In this document: piece after piece, positions 23,428 through 35,741 of the stretch
Position numbering within the stretch: position 1 is the first letter of the stretch
How the letters are laid out: the number at the start of each line of letters is the position of its first letter
Assembly (NCBI GenBank): GCA_028583605.1
Contig: CM053328.1
Span: 13,381,086 to 13,445,085 of the forward strand
Source: Dastarcus helophoroides
Taxonomy: Eukaryota; Arthropoda; Insecta; Coleoptera; Bothrideridae
Direction of reading: 5' to 3'
DNA length: 64,000 nt
Notes under the pieces: model-generated
Told to the model about the DNA's origin: nothing
The model's input: only the letters and a program-made list of their open reading frames with translations
The model's database searches: none
Position numbers and translations under genes: made by a program

Positions 23428-24800
23428 TAGGGTGGACCATAAGTAATGGTAAGAGCAATGGTGGATTTTTCGAATAAAAAAAATGTGATTTAGCTACATT
23501 TACTTTATACCAAAAGTTGATATTAACAGAGATACAGCGTGTCAAAGTTGAAAAATAATTCGATTTTTTCGTATATCTATGGAATGAATTGTAATATAGA
23601 CACGAAATTTAGCACAAAGGAATTTCTTAAGTCGACAAACTCTAATTTGCTAACCTATTACCAATAGCTGATAGGGGGCGCTACCTGCGCTATCCTGCAT
23701 ACTTCTAAATCATTATAATTTTTTTGTGCACCCAGGTATATTAATTTTAAATGGGTTATTATATTTTCCCATCGTTTTTACCTAAAAAAGGTGTACCTTC
23801 TGAAAGTTGATACGAGCAACCGTTTCCAAGATATTTGCTTTTAAAGCTTGACATGCTTTGGTTTTAAATTACCAAGATGTTAAATTTTCGAAGTAGGCTT
23901 GAAAAAAAAGTAATCATAAGACAGCTTTGAAACTAATTTATGTCTAATATTACTTTGCTGATAATATTATTTCTTAAATTTTGAAAATATCAATAAAAAA
24001 AAACCAAAAAATTAAGACGTAATTTATTTTCTAGCATAAAGATGTGAGACATGATGTCTGCGTCCGCACAAGAAAATTTTAATAGGCTGGGTGATCAAAG
24101 CAGATAATTGGAGATGAATTTTAATAAAAGACACAGATGTTTAATTGTTTTCAATTCCTTTACATGAAAAAAGTCATTTCCCACATACTTATTTTTGAGA
24201 ATAAATTTTGTTTTGGTGTTTTATTTAAATTTGCTTTAGAAATTTAAGAAATATGTGTATTAATAATGTCAGTATAGTATATTTGATATAAACTATTTTA
24301 GAGTTAGTTTTATTACTTTTATTTTGGAACCTACTGTGAAAAATTCACATTTACATAACTTAAAATAAACGTACTGCAAACTTTGAACGCAAATATCTTG
24401 AAAACTATTGCTTGTATTACCATTTAGAAAGTATACCTTTTTTACGTAAAAAATATAGGTAAATAAAAATATATTTAAAATAAGTGTGAATAAAGGCACA
24501 ATAAAGTTTGCTTTACAATAATACAAGGTAGCGCAGGTGGCCCCCTCTATGAGTTACTGGCAATCTGTAAGCAAATTAAAATTTCTTGACCAAAAAAACC
24601 CCTCCATACGAAATTTTTCGTCTATAATGAAATGTGTTCATCAGTTATGCGAAAAAATCACAATTTTTTGTTCAACTTTGACACCCTGTATCTCTGTTAA
24701 TATCAACTTTTGGTATAAGGTAAATGTGGGTAAATCACGTTATTTTTATACAAAAAATCCACCCTTGCTTTATGTACTATTATTTTTGGTCCATCCTGTA
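23428..24800. mobile_element. long-inverted-repeat element, ~480-bp arms, possible Tc1/mariner type
   Basis: The left arm (23428-23908) and right arm (24328-24800) are imperfect inverted copies over their full length. Outer ends read TATAGGGTGGACCATAAGTA and TACAGGATGGACCAAAAATA (right end reversed). Shared inner blocks include CCAAAAGTTGATATTAACAG and AAGATATTTGC. A flanking TA and a GGGTGGACC-like tip would fit a Tc1/mariner-type MITE, but the arms are unusually long, like a foldback element. The 420-bp interior has no transposase. Confidence 0.65.
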
Positions 24801-26518
24801 CAACGTAGAAATTTGGAATTTGCACAGCGTTAGTTCTTGATGATTAGAGAGCGGATTATATGCATAGCTTTTTACAAAATATGCGCATATTATATGCAGA
24901 TTTTGAACAAAATATGCACATTATATACACATTAATATGCATCATAAATAAAAAAAAATTGTGTTCGATATAAAACAAACATTTAATGACCATTTTAATA
25001 CCATTCAATATTTATTTATTGCTATAAATCAGAAGTATTACAATTCTATTTTCATATGACAATCATCAATAATTTGTCTAACTAAAATTTCTTGGCGCAT
25101 ATTATTGCAAAAATATACCGGATCAGAAAATTACTAGGAATCGCTTTTTCTGTTGAAAATTTTAGAGCCATATTACTTCTGAATTTAACATTAGTTTTTA
25201 ATGAAATTTTAAGCATTTACAAAACCTTCCATGTTCTATCAAATGAGGATACAAACTCTTCATTAAAATCATCAGCAAAAAAGTTTTCACCAATAGGGTT
25301 GCTTCAGTTACTTTTAACTGTCTCATAGAAATGTCAAAGGAGTCTAAGAACCAGTGGCGTATTCTTCATGGAAGCTAGGGAAGCGCCCCTTCCCCTTACA
25401 AAATGAAAATGTCCATGTTCATTTTATTTTAAAATCTCTTTTTTTTTCACACAACAGCTACAACCACTATTTGTTGATATTGGAAACACTTATGATCAAA
25501 ATTTAATAATTTTTTCAAAGACTTAACTTTTTGGAAAATTTTAACGTTTTAAATTTTAATTTATTATTAAAAATACTCTTTTGAATATTTAGACATTTCA
25601 AAATTTTACCTTTTTCAAAACTTCATTTTTCCAAAATTTTGATTTTTTCTTAAAATTTCAACTTTAGTTCCTCAAAATTTTATCTTTTTTGAAAATCCTA
25701 ACCTTTTCCTTTTGGATTTAATATAAAATCTTATCTTTATTTTTTAAATCCGACTTTTAAATAGTAGTTTAGCTTCGACGTTTCAAAAATAATTCATTTT
25801 ATTTTACAAAATTTTAAACTTTTTTTTGAAATTGCAATTTAATTTATTGAAAATTTTAATCTTCTTAGTAAGAAACTTTTAAAAAGATTTAAAAAAAGTT
25901 ATACTTATGAAAGTTGTGATTTTATGAAAATTTTGCGACTTTTTGTTCAAAAATTTCGACTGCCCCGAAATTTAATAATTTTGATTATTTCTTCAAATTT
26001 CCAATTTTCTATCAAAATTTCAACTTTTCGTAAATTTTGAATGTTTTTGAAAAAATCGGCTTTTCTGAAAATTTTGACTAATTCTCAAAAAATTAGAAAA
26101 ATACCTTTTTTTAAAGTTTGAAATATTTTGAAAATTTTAACTATTTCTTAAAAATTTCGAATTTTTGCAAATTCAGATAACAAAATTGACATTTTTTTAA
26201 ATTAAGTCCTTTTCTTTAAATTCTGACTGAAAGTTTGTAGCTATTGCAAAATATATACTTTTTTTAATTTCTGAATTTTTCTCCAAATACAACTTTTTGC
26301 GAATCAAAACTTTCTTTGAAAAATTACTTTTTGTTAAAAATTTGAACCAAAAATTTAAACAACTTTTTCTTAAAAATATACGAAAATACCTGTTTTTAAG
26401 GCCTTTTTAATGAAGATATCGACTCTTTTGAAAATTAAGACCTAAAAATTGGACCTATCCAAAATTTCTGCTTCTTTTTAAAACTCTGGGCAAAAATTTC
26501 TGAGGAAATTTACATTGT

Positions 26519-27174
26519 TTAATATGTATATTAATTTTATTTAACATTTCGGCGACCAAGTTTAGAAATATTTAAATTTTTATTATTTGTTGACAATATT
26601 CTAAAACAGTTTTTGAAATATGACTACCTGATATTTAAATTTATTTAAAACGTCACCTCATGACAGTTGACAAAAAATAGGTTAGCTTATTTTACATAGA
26701 ATAGAAAAAAAATGAAAAATAGATCGGTCTTCAAATATTTGAAATTTTACCTCCATAAATTATTGATGAAACGTTAATTCACATTAAAAATTTTTTATAT
26801 ATTTAAATTTTTTATTTTTAAGTATTTCTTCCTCATCGTTCCCTTTCGATGTTATGCACTGCTGACAAGCTCAAATGAGAGCGAAACATCGATGTCCAGT
26901 GCTACATCCTTTTTTTATATTTTTATAATTTATCAAAAAAACAACATTTTTTTTTCATATTTAATTATGGTCTTCTATTTTTTATTTTTACCTATTCTAT
27001 GTAAAATAAACTAACCTATTGTTTGTCAACTGTCATGAGGTGACGTTTTAAATAAATTTAGATATCACCCAGTCATATTTAAAAAACTGTTTCTAAAATA
27101 TTGTCAACAAACAATAAAAATTTAAATATTTCCAAGCTGGATCGCAGAAATGTTAAATAAAATTAATAAACATA
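26519..27174. repeat. inverted repeat with hammerhead motif at its centre
   Basis: The left arm (26519-26747) and right arm (26958-27174) are inverted copies. Landmarks are AACGTCACCTCATGACAGTT on the left and AACTGTCATGAGGTGACGTT on the right, plus TTTTACATAGAATAG and its complement. The ~210-bp centre carries the hammerhead-like sequence at 26856-26902. It may be an inverted pair of terminal repeats of another ribozyme-bearing retroelement. Confidence 0.7.
26856..26902 (+). ncRNA. type I hammerhead ribozyme, G8-to-A variant
   Basis: Stem I is GCACTG (26856-26861) with CAGTGC (26897-26902), six perfect pairs. The core is CTGACAA (26862-26868) where CUGANGA is expected. Stem II is GCTC (26869-26872) with GAGC (26879-26882) around loop AAATGA. 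GAAA is at 26883-26886. Stem III is ACAT/ATGT with a two-base loop, and C26896 sits at the cleavage position. Every helix is intact and the only core departure is A for G8, a residue needed for catalysis. This is therefore a genuine but probably inactivated hammerhead. Confidence 0.75.
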
Positions 27175-27215
27175 ATGCTTCCGGCCAATAAGAGTCCACC
27201 ATGAAGAATTGTTTA

Positions 27216-28400
27216 TAATATTTTGACTTTTTTAAATAAAATTTGCACTTTTGTCCATAAATTTTTTACTTATGTTGAAAATTTTAACCTTTTTAAAAAT
27301 GCACTGTTTTTCCAAAATCTAGTGTTTTTCGTGACATTTTGTCCAATTTCTAAACATCTATAAATTTTTTTTAAATTCAACTTTTTCTGGAATTTTTAAT
27401 CACTTCTGAAAATATTGACAAATTTTGATTTTTTTTGAAAAATTGAGCTTCTTTCGAAAAATTAGACTTTCAAAAATTCGACTTTTTCTCAAAATTTTCT
27501 CTCCAAATTTCAAATAGTTCCTGAAATTTAGATCTCCTGTATAGTTTTTACCTTAAAAATTTATTTTTTAAATTTGGCTTTTTTAAATTTCGATTTATTA
27601 CTGAAAATTACGACTTATTTGAAAATTAAGACATTTTAACATATGAACTTAACAAAACCGTCTTTTTTCAACTTTTTTTTCTTAAAATGTCGATTTTTTT
27701 GATTGGAAATTTCAATTTTTCTTAAGATTTTAAATTTTGAATATTTTGAGCTTCCCAAAATTTTTAATTATATTGAAAATTTCGACTTTTTTAAAATTTG
27801 GTTTTTCTATGTTCACTTATGTTAACTATTTTCTAAAAAAAAGTCAATTTTTTCGAGATTTCAACCTTTTGTGAATTTTAACTTTTTTTGAAATATTGAC
27901 CTAAAACTTAGGACTTTTTCTGAAAAATTCGAATTTTTCAAAATTTTAACTTTTTCTCAACATTTCCACTTTCAGGTATATTTTTTTGTAATTTTAAAGT
28001 TTAAAAGAAATGACAATTTTTTTTTTAAATTTGAACTTTTCAGGATGGTGTCTTGAAAGTTTAGACTTTTTTTGGACTTATTTTAAAATTTTGAATTTTT
28101 TCAAAAATGTTGACTTTCGAAATATCTACTTTTTTTAGAAATTCCGATTTTCCGAAATATGAGTTTTTTTGAAAATTTCGACCTTTTCGAAAAATAAATT
28201 TACATTTTCTTTAAATTTAGATTTTTTTTTAAATGTTGAAGTTTTAAAGGAAATTTCAGAAAAAATATAATCTTGCGCAAGTTACATTTTGTGATTAAAA
28301 TGATTTTTGTAATTTCCTAACACAAATTTTTAGTTTATTCTTGACTTTTTTTTTCTCTTTTAATTTAGAATTTTAATTCAAAATTTTGAGTAAGGATCCA
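27216..28400 (+). repeat. T-rich degenerate tandem repeat
   Basis: The same short-unit texture as 240-2330 (TTTTGAAAATTTCGACT-like). It grades into A-rich text after 28330. No element end is visible at either side apart from the junction at 27210. Confidence 0.6.
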
Positions 28401-28821
28401 AATATAAAGGGAAAAATTCAAAAAATGAAATAGGGCAATAATCAAACTGAACATTAAAGAAATAATATTTAAAACTTGAAATTGGCAAATTTGGATTTTT
28501 TAAAAATAAATTTGGATAAACATCTGGATTTAGACTTAAAATATTCAAATTTTTTTTAACATTTTAACCAACTTATCGTAATTCGAATTTTGCTCTGAAA
28601 TTTTGAACTTAAATCGATTTTTGGACTAATCGAAACACGACAAAAAGAAATGTTACTTTTTGAATGCTAATGTATTCAAGATGTAATCAGTTAAAAGCCA
28701 AATTGTAACTAAAAGGGTTTCCGGTCAGCTCCTTATTCATAAAAGTCACCGCAGGCCTCTGCTAAGAACTAAGAACATATTAGAGTCTTTTCACTCAGAA
28801 AATATTTATCAAGCTAAATTA

Positions 28822-29080
28822 AAAACTGAAGTACAAATCTTGTCCCCTAAAAGCAAGAAATATTAAAAAACACAATAAAGGTTGCTCTAACGCGTTTCGA
28901 TAGCCAAGCTATCATCTTCTTAGAGATACTCAGTATCTCAGTATCTGTCTGAAGATAAAAGCTTGGCCAACAAAACGTGTTAGAGAAACCCTTGTGGTGT
29001 TTTTAAATCTTTCTTTGTTTCAGGGAACAAGATTTGTATTTCAGTGTTTGAAGATAACCAGTCCGTTCCGCCTAAAATTA
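28822..29080. mobile_element. Penelope-like pLTR inverted pair (no interior)
   Basis: The reverse arm (28822-28932) and forward arm (about 28935-29080) share AAACCAAGAAAGATT-like, GCTCTAACGCGTTTCGATAG and TCTTGTCCCC blocks with the 6166-7042 element. The hammerhead cores in both arms are degraded (AAGAAGATG in the reverse arm; AACAAAACG in place of GCTATCGAAACG in the forward arm). Such head-to-head arms may come from extreme internal deletion. Confidence 0.6.
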
Positions 29081-29448
29081 AAAACTGAAAATTCAGTTCC
29101 TAAATAAGGAGGCAATCTATTTGTGTCCGCCACTGTATAATCTAATAAAACTACCTAAATTATATGAGCCAAATATGTAAATATATGTAGTACATATTTA
29201 CCTACTTAAAATTGTGATAACAATCGTATGGTTGCTCATGGACAAACATTGTACCTGTGAAATTTACATTTTGAAACAATAATGACTTTAATTAAGGCAG
29301 TATTTTATTTTAGTGTTAAAATTCACACTTTTTCTTGTCGAATGCAATAAAAATATGCCGAAATATGTGAAGTTGTTAGAAATATGCCGACATCACAAAA
29401 ATATGCATGCATGTGCATGTTGCATAAGATCCGCTCTCTAGTGATGAC

Positions 29449-31705
29449 CCACCAGCTAACTATTAAAAAAATATTTAATAATAAAATGTAGGGTTAATTT
29501 GGTCCTCAAAAAAAAAGTTTTATCTAATATATCGTGTAAGATATTATTTGAAAAATCTACCTCTAGGTATCCTAATACCTTTTTTTTATAATTTTGGGTT
29601 CAAAAAATGTGTCAGAAATAATTATTTCTCACCTGTTCTTCTAGGTTTCAATAGATAAAATTTAGATTTTATTAAGGTTAGTAAATATTGGGCCATATAA
29701 TATCAGAAAAGTGCAAGTTTTTTCGATATCCTAATAGTTGTCGAGTAAAAAATATTTTATGGGAAAATAGGTGCTTGCATTCCAGCGCTTTTTGACTCAT
29801 ATAATAAATATTTCTTTTAAATAAAAAACTTGATTTAGCTAAAGGATAGAATGCAGATCAAATTTGTCTTGAACATTATTTTATTTAGATGAATATTTTC
29901 GGAGTTAGCACTAGTTTTTTAAATTGCAGGAAACGCAGGAATTGCGGTTGGAATCGAACATTTTAGCTCGATCCTAGGTGACCTCATAAACTGTGTCAGT
30001 AATCGACTTATTGCGAATGGCGAATGAATGCTTTTTATCTGAAAACATTATGAACACAGTTATCAGTTTCATAAATATTTGGATCGATTGTAAAAATAAA
30101 GTATGTATATCTGCAAATAGACATTTTTTCAATCTTTTAAATATAACACAAGAAAATTTAAATGAAATTTTAAATTTATACATAAGTAAAAATGGTTTCA
30201 TTTGGTGTGTTGACCGTTTACTGTAGTAATTGCTACGGAACTCTAATTGTGCCAGCTCGACCAGTTCTCAGCTAAGTTATTTAATTTTTGAAAGTTTTCA
30301 ACTTTGAACTCAAAATTTTGGGAAAAGTCAAAATAAAATCGATATTTTGATCCTAAAGTTAAAGTTTTAGGAAAAAAAAGAACAAAATGAAAATGTTAAA
30401 TTGTGCATTTTGATAGAAAAAAACAACTTTAAACAAAAAATATAATTTAATTAACTCCTGGTATTTTAAGTTACTAATACAGTGGGTAAAACTTATTAAA
30501 AAAATTGGTTTAACCCAAAACTTGCAATTAAAATTTTAATTTCAAATTCTTAGAAAAACTTGTGTCAAAGTAAAAACTTTTTAAAAAAATCGGAATTCCT
30601 GCTTTAATCTCGAAATTTTAAATTTCTGGTCGAATTTTCAAAAATGTAGCAAAATTTCGCGCTCGACATTTGCAAATTCGAAAATTTATTAAATTATAAA
30701 TTGTGACTTTTTCTTGAAATGTTGACTTTTTTTTAAATTTTTAATTTCTCTAGTAAACTCTCGTTAACATGGAATTCAATTTTATCAATTTTTAGCTTCT
30801 CTGGACATTTAAACTTTTTTTCAAAATATGGTGTTTTGGCTCGAAATTTGAAGGTTCAGGTTTAATCTTGAAATTGCAGATAAACTGTTTCAAATTTAAT
30901 TTTAATTTCGAAATGTTAAGACTTTCTTTCTCTTTTAAAATGTTCCTTCTGAAAATTGTAATTTTGTACCTGAACTCTAATTTTTTTCCTCTAAAATTTC
31001 GACTTAAAATGTAGACATTTTTTAGAGATTTTGACTTTGACTTTTAAAATTTTGACCCTTCGCTCAAAGTTTAAACTTTTCTCAGAATTTTGTATGACCC
31101 TATGAATTTATATTTTATTTATTAAAATTTGGAATTTCGGTCAAAATTTTATGTTTAAATTTTAGATTTGAAAATTTTGTTGTTGTAACTGATTTCGTAG
31201 TTAATTTAAGCTTTTTAAGTTAAAGTTAAAAAATATACCTTTTAAGATTCTATTTATAAATTTGCTGTTATCTTCGAAGTTAATTATTAAAATTTCGAGT
31301 TTAAGATTGAAATATGACAACTGAATTTTTTTAAATAAACTAATTTGAAATAATGTTTAGAATTTCTTACTTTTGTGCAATATTTTTACTCAAAGTCAAA
31401 ACTTTTAATTTTTTTTCAACAATTGTCTTTAAAATCGAAATTTTGACTTATCTGGACACATGAACTTGTTAAATAAAGTAGGATACTTCTTTTCTTCATA
31501 GTTACCGTAAGCCACATCAAAAGTTATCGCGAATCACACGTGGCTCGCCTGCTTCGGGTCGAGGTACTACGTTAAGTTCTATTTTCAGATTTCCAATTTT
31601 GCTTATAAAAATTTCCAAATTTCCAGAGGTTAACTAAACTCTAACTTCGTATTAGCTCAAAAATTAAAAAAAAAGTAAAATAATATGTTATTAACATAAA
31701 AATAC
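29449..31705. other. AT-rich non-coding DNA
   Basis: From 29450 to 30300 the composition is mixed, with overlapping open frames on both strands (29974-30226) that are mutually shadowing and unrecognised. From 30300 to 31450 there is T-rich and A-rich degenerate texture. A GC-richer patch at 31520-31580 shows no clear coding or RNA. Confidence 0.45.
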
Positions 31706-31783
31706 TAACAAGGAGACGGCAAAGCTGTGGGGTATTCAAATTAAAGTGAGGTTTTGTGTTTAATTCGCGCTGAGGAAGAGTAA

Positions 31784-32672
31784 GGGAGACTAGGGTATTC
31801 TGGACCACGGAGAATTGCGGACCAGCTTCATATTTTTTTCTCTAATAGTGGTTGATAGCTGTCGTCAGCTCGCCTCATGTTAAGCACATTTTCCCTTCAG
31901 TACTCGACTTGTGTACACGAATCGTTACCTCGCTTCGATACCGAATAGAAATGGGATACTTCGAAATGTTTTTTTTTATTTTATAGTTTCCTTAATTTGG
32001 CCACATTTTTCGAGAACTAACTTAGGTAAATATCTTCATAATATTCACGGAACCTTAAGTCGCCGACAGGAACATAAAGTTTTGCATGAAGTTTTTATTG
32101 TATTACTCATATGCTGCCATATTATAAAAAATGACCTTCGGGGAATTACGGACCACTTTTGTCGTGGAATTATGGATCACTCAATTCTTTACATTTCACA
32201 AGCTAAGCTATTTTCGTGTAGTATTTGATGCATATAAGTGATTATTCATGCAAATTTTCAGCACAACATCATTTTTCGGCAATTTCCAATAGTTTTTTGG
32301 TAAAATAATAATTTCGCTTCGAACTGATTTTCATTGCCATTTGTCACTTCACTTCATTTTGTTTTCGTTTCATAATAAATCTTCTGCCTTTCTAAATCAA
32401 AACAAGAAAGTTTTCCTACTACTTTTTTCCATTTTTAATCGATTTATAAAGTAGTCCGTAAATCCCCGACATTTTTCAAAATCGCAAAAATGCAATTTTT
32501 GCGCCTACTGTTATAACTTGTGTGATATAATATAATTTGACCAAACTGCTGCGCTCCAAAGAGAGATTATTAGTTGTACTACAAATTCAAGCTTTTAAAT
32601 TTTCCGAAAAAAATATTTTTTGGCAGCTTTTAGCCAACATAAAAAAAGGCGGTCCACAATAATCCAGTCTCC
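31784..32672. mobile_element. MITE-like insertion in left arm
   Basis: The ends GGGAGACTAGGGTATTCTGG and, reversed, GAGGAGACTGGATTATTGTG are inverted repeats. The region is absent from the corresponding place of the right arm (about 35770-35800), so it inserted after the arms formed. It contains repeats of a GGACCAC / GGTCCAC word. The open frame at 31911-32228 is not recognised. The superfamily is uncertain. Confidence 0.6.
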
Positions 32673-33094
32673 TCTACTAATTTGCTAAAACCATAGCGTG
32701 CACTACTTACAAGGAAAGGTCGCGAAGTGTCCGGCGCCGAGTTTGCTAATTTTTGGATATGTTTTAAAGGACCAAAATCTAAGAGACATGTATTTTTTTT
32801 ATCGGCTAATAAACGGTTTTAAGGGTAGTTTTACCCCCTCAAAGTTGGGACAAAAAAAGCCAACCAAAAATAATTTTCGAGTGGTTTCTTTTTCCAAAAG
32901 TTTTGCTTTGACGAGAAATAAAAGAAAAAAATTTTTTCAAAATTTTCCCACTCCCCTCATGGGGGCAAACTACCCCATTTAAAAGTTTTTTAATCATAAA
33001 AATGATAATTACGTCAGCAAAATTTTGAAAAAAATATATGTTATTTTATGCACCAAAACTAATTTTGGATTTTGTCGAAAAATATTTTTTTGGG

Positions 33095-34240
33095 GGGTAA
33101 ACACCACTTACACGAAATACGTATATGATAGGATGTATTTTTATGATTTTTGTTTTATTTTTTTTTCTGAAACGAAATATTTCGATGAGGAACTAAAAAA
33201 ATAATGTTTTTAAGATTTTTTCGGTGACCCCTCATCCCTAACCTCGATCCTTCCCTTATAGGAGGGTGAGCTACCTACTTAAAAAACTGGAAAATTCGAG
33301 ATTATTATGATCCCTCTACTATCTATATACACCAAAAGAAAAATTTACTAAATTCTTTTAACCCCACCCCTCCTGATAGGGGTAAATTACCCCCTTATGA
33401 AATTTTTAATTAAGAAGATAATAGCCATTATAACAGCTAAATTTTGAAAAATAAATATTATTTTAAACATCAAAATTAATTTAACTTTTATTTGGGTTTT
33501 GGTGAAGGAAAATATTTTGGGGGTAAACACCCTTTAGGTCAAACACGTATGTAATAGGATGTATTTCTATGATTTTTAATTCTTTTTTATCTGAAACGAA
33601 GTATTTCAACGAGGAATTAGAAAATTAATTTTTTTGAACTTTTCCAGTCACCTCTCTACCCCTCTCTCCACCTTATCATACCATGGCATAAGTCATCTAC
33701 TTAAAAAATCGGAAAATTCGAAATCATTACGATCTCTTTTTATACACCGAAAAAAATTCTAAACTTTTGCACCTTCGTAAGGGGGTAAACTACCCCTTTC
33801 TGAGGTTTTTAAGTATTCAAAAAATTGTCATTATAGCAGCAAAATTTGGAAAAAAAAACACTACACATACATACATACATACATACACATACCAAAACTT
33901 ATTTTATTGAATTTTTTTTGGGGTTTGTCGAAGAAAAATTTTTGGGATAAACACCCTTTAGAGCAAATACGTGTATAAAATATCTATATAAAAACTGCGG
34001 TCAGTTGTCTGAACTTTATAAAAATTTAGAAGTTTTGTATATTAGATATACCTACACGAGAAATATGGGAATTTACCAAAACATTTAAGTGTATATTATT
34101 ATGGCGGTAAAGATATTCGTTTCTTTTTTTCCCGGAACGAAATATTTTAACAAGAAACAATAAAAATAATTTTTCCGAATTTTTCCACACCTCGCGTCCT
34201 ATTTCTATCAGAAGGATAAGTCACCTGGGATGGGAAATGC
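33095..34240 (+). repeat. ~425-bp tandem units, three copies
   Basis: The block GGGTAAACACC recurs at about 33095, 33521 and 33944 (GGGATAAACACC), spacing about 425 bp. Each is followed by a variable CAAATACGT-type word, CTGAAACGAA, and later GGGGTAAACTACCCC-type text. Two mirrored copies lie in the right arm (reverse, near 34500 and 34920). Unit copies differ by small indels. Confidence 0.6.
33861..33898 (+). repeat. CATA microsatellite
   Basis: A run of about six to seven ACAT/CATA units within the third tandem unit of the left arm. It is not mirrored in the right arm. Confidence 0.85.
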
Positions 34241-35340
34241 AAAAATTTGAAACCTTTTTAAACTCTGCTTTGTGGTATCTAAAGAGACAGCAATGATCTC
34301 GAATTTCCAGTTTTTCAAGTAGATAGCTAACTGGCTCACTCTACTGGTATGCCAAGGCGAAGGGTGGGAACGGTAGAACCAAAATTTAAAAATAATATTT
34401 TTCTACCTTCTTTAAAATACTTCGTTTCAAAAATAACGAACCGAAAATTATACAAATATATCTTCTATTATATATAAATATTTGCGTTAAAGTATGTTTA
34501 CCCCCAAAATATTTTCCTTCACCAAAACCCAAATACAGGTAAAATTAATTTTGATGTATAAAATAACATTTATTTTTCAAAATTGAGCTCTTATAATGAC
34601 TATTAACTTGTTAATTAAAAATTTCATAAGGGGGTAATTTATTCCTATAGGAGGGGTGGGGGTAAAACATTTTGGTAAACTTTTCTTTCGGTGTATATAG
34701 ATGTAGATGGATCATAATAATCCCGAATTTTCCGGTTTTTTAAGTAGGTAGCTGAGCCTCCTATAAGGGAAGGGTGGAGGGTGGGGATGAGGGGTCACCA
34801 AAAAAATCTTAAAAAATTATTTTATTAGTTTCGTGTCGAAATACTTCGCATCAGAAAAAAAATAAAACAAAAATCATAAAAATACATCCTATCATATACG
34901 TATTTGTGTAAGTGGTGTTTACCCCCAAAAAAAATTTTTTCGACAAAATCCAAAAACAGGGAAAATTAGTCTTGGTGTATAAAATAACATATATTTTTTT
35001 CAAAATTTTGCTGACGTAATTACCATTTTTATGATTAAAAAACTTCTAAATGGGGTAGTTTGCCCCCATGAGGGGGGTGGGAAAATTTCGAAAACATTTG
35101 TTTTTTTTATTTCTCGTCAAAACAAAACTTTTGGAAAAAGAAACGACTCGAATATCATTTTTGGTATGTGAGAAACAGCAAAATCTGTATTTTTTGCTCC
35201 AACTTTGAGGGGGTAAAACTACCCTTAAAACCGTTTATCAGCCGATAAAAAAAATACGTGTCTCTTAGATGTTGGTCCTCTAAAACATATCCAAAAATTA
35301 GCAAAATCGGCGCCGGACACTTCGCGACCTTTCCTTGTTA

Positions 35341-35741
35341 GTCATTGTCGAGAACAAAATTGCAAATTAGAAAAAAATGTTTGCTACAATTTGATAATTC
35401 GCGATGGTTAATTGTTTTTGTCCATGTTTTGTCATTATTTACAAACCAATTAAATAAATTAATATCCTTTCAACATTAAATATGTAGAAGGATATGATTT
35501 TGATACAGATATATTGATATTTAAAATTCCATAAAACATTTTTGATTACCTTGTATTATTTTGAACATTTTTATTTTTAACCATATGGCAATTTTAAATT
35601 TTCACTTGTTTAATGTTTAAAGAATTATAAATTATTCAGTTTGTTGATTAATGATAAAAAAAATTTAAAAAAATTGGTAATCGCGAATCATCAAATTGTA
35701 ATAATTTTTTTTACAGTTTAGAAATTTTTTTCGACATTGGC
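35341..35741. mobile_element. ~400-bp MITE inserted in right arm
   Basis: The ends GTCATTGTCGAGAA and, reversed, GCCAATGTCGAAAA are inverted repeats. Further inverted homology follows (ACAATTTGATAATTCGCGAT versus its complement near 35675-35700). The left arm lacks this segment (ACTACTTACAAGG at about 32703-32715 is uninterrupted). The junctions carry TTA and TAA, consistent with a TA target as for Tc1/mariner-type MITEs. Confidence 0.65.

Larger units (their letters stand above)
25352..27210 (+). mobile_element. hAT-like T-rich element with CAGTGGCG terminus
   Basis: The left end is CAGTGGCGTATTCTTCATGG (25352-25371), followed by a C-rich patch and T-rich degenerate units to 26510. A partial inverted partner, CCATGAAGAAT, lies at 27199-27209. 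The subterminal block at 27171-27209 also matches 55882-55920 in reverse. The right terminus is incomplete and no target duplication is visible. The element contains the 26519-27174 inverted repeat. Confidence 0.45.
24845..29440. mobile_element. hAT-like element ends enclosing nested repeats
   Basis: The left terminus TAGAGAGCGGATTATATGC (24845) and the right terminus, reading inward TAGAGAGCGGATCTTATGC (from 29440), are inverted repeats. The 8-bp flanks TTGATGAT and GTGATGAC agree at 6 of 8 positions. Both subterminal regions are crowded with AATATGC words, as expected for hAT transposase binding repeats. The 4.6-kb interior holds no recognisable transposase; it contains the T-rich DNA, the hammerhead inverted repeat and a pLTR pair listed separately. 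The sequence at 24960-25330 may be a decayed part of the original element. Confidence 0.6.

Noticed and set aside
29974..30226. Overlapping open frames on both strands
   Set aside because: Mutual shadows with no recognisable domain or splice context.
32698..32982. 94-residue open frame
   Set aside because: Lies within the ~425-bp unit inverted repeat; related units do not keep the frame.
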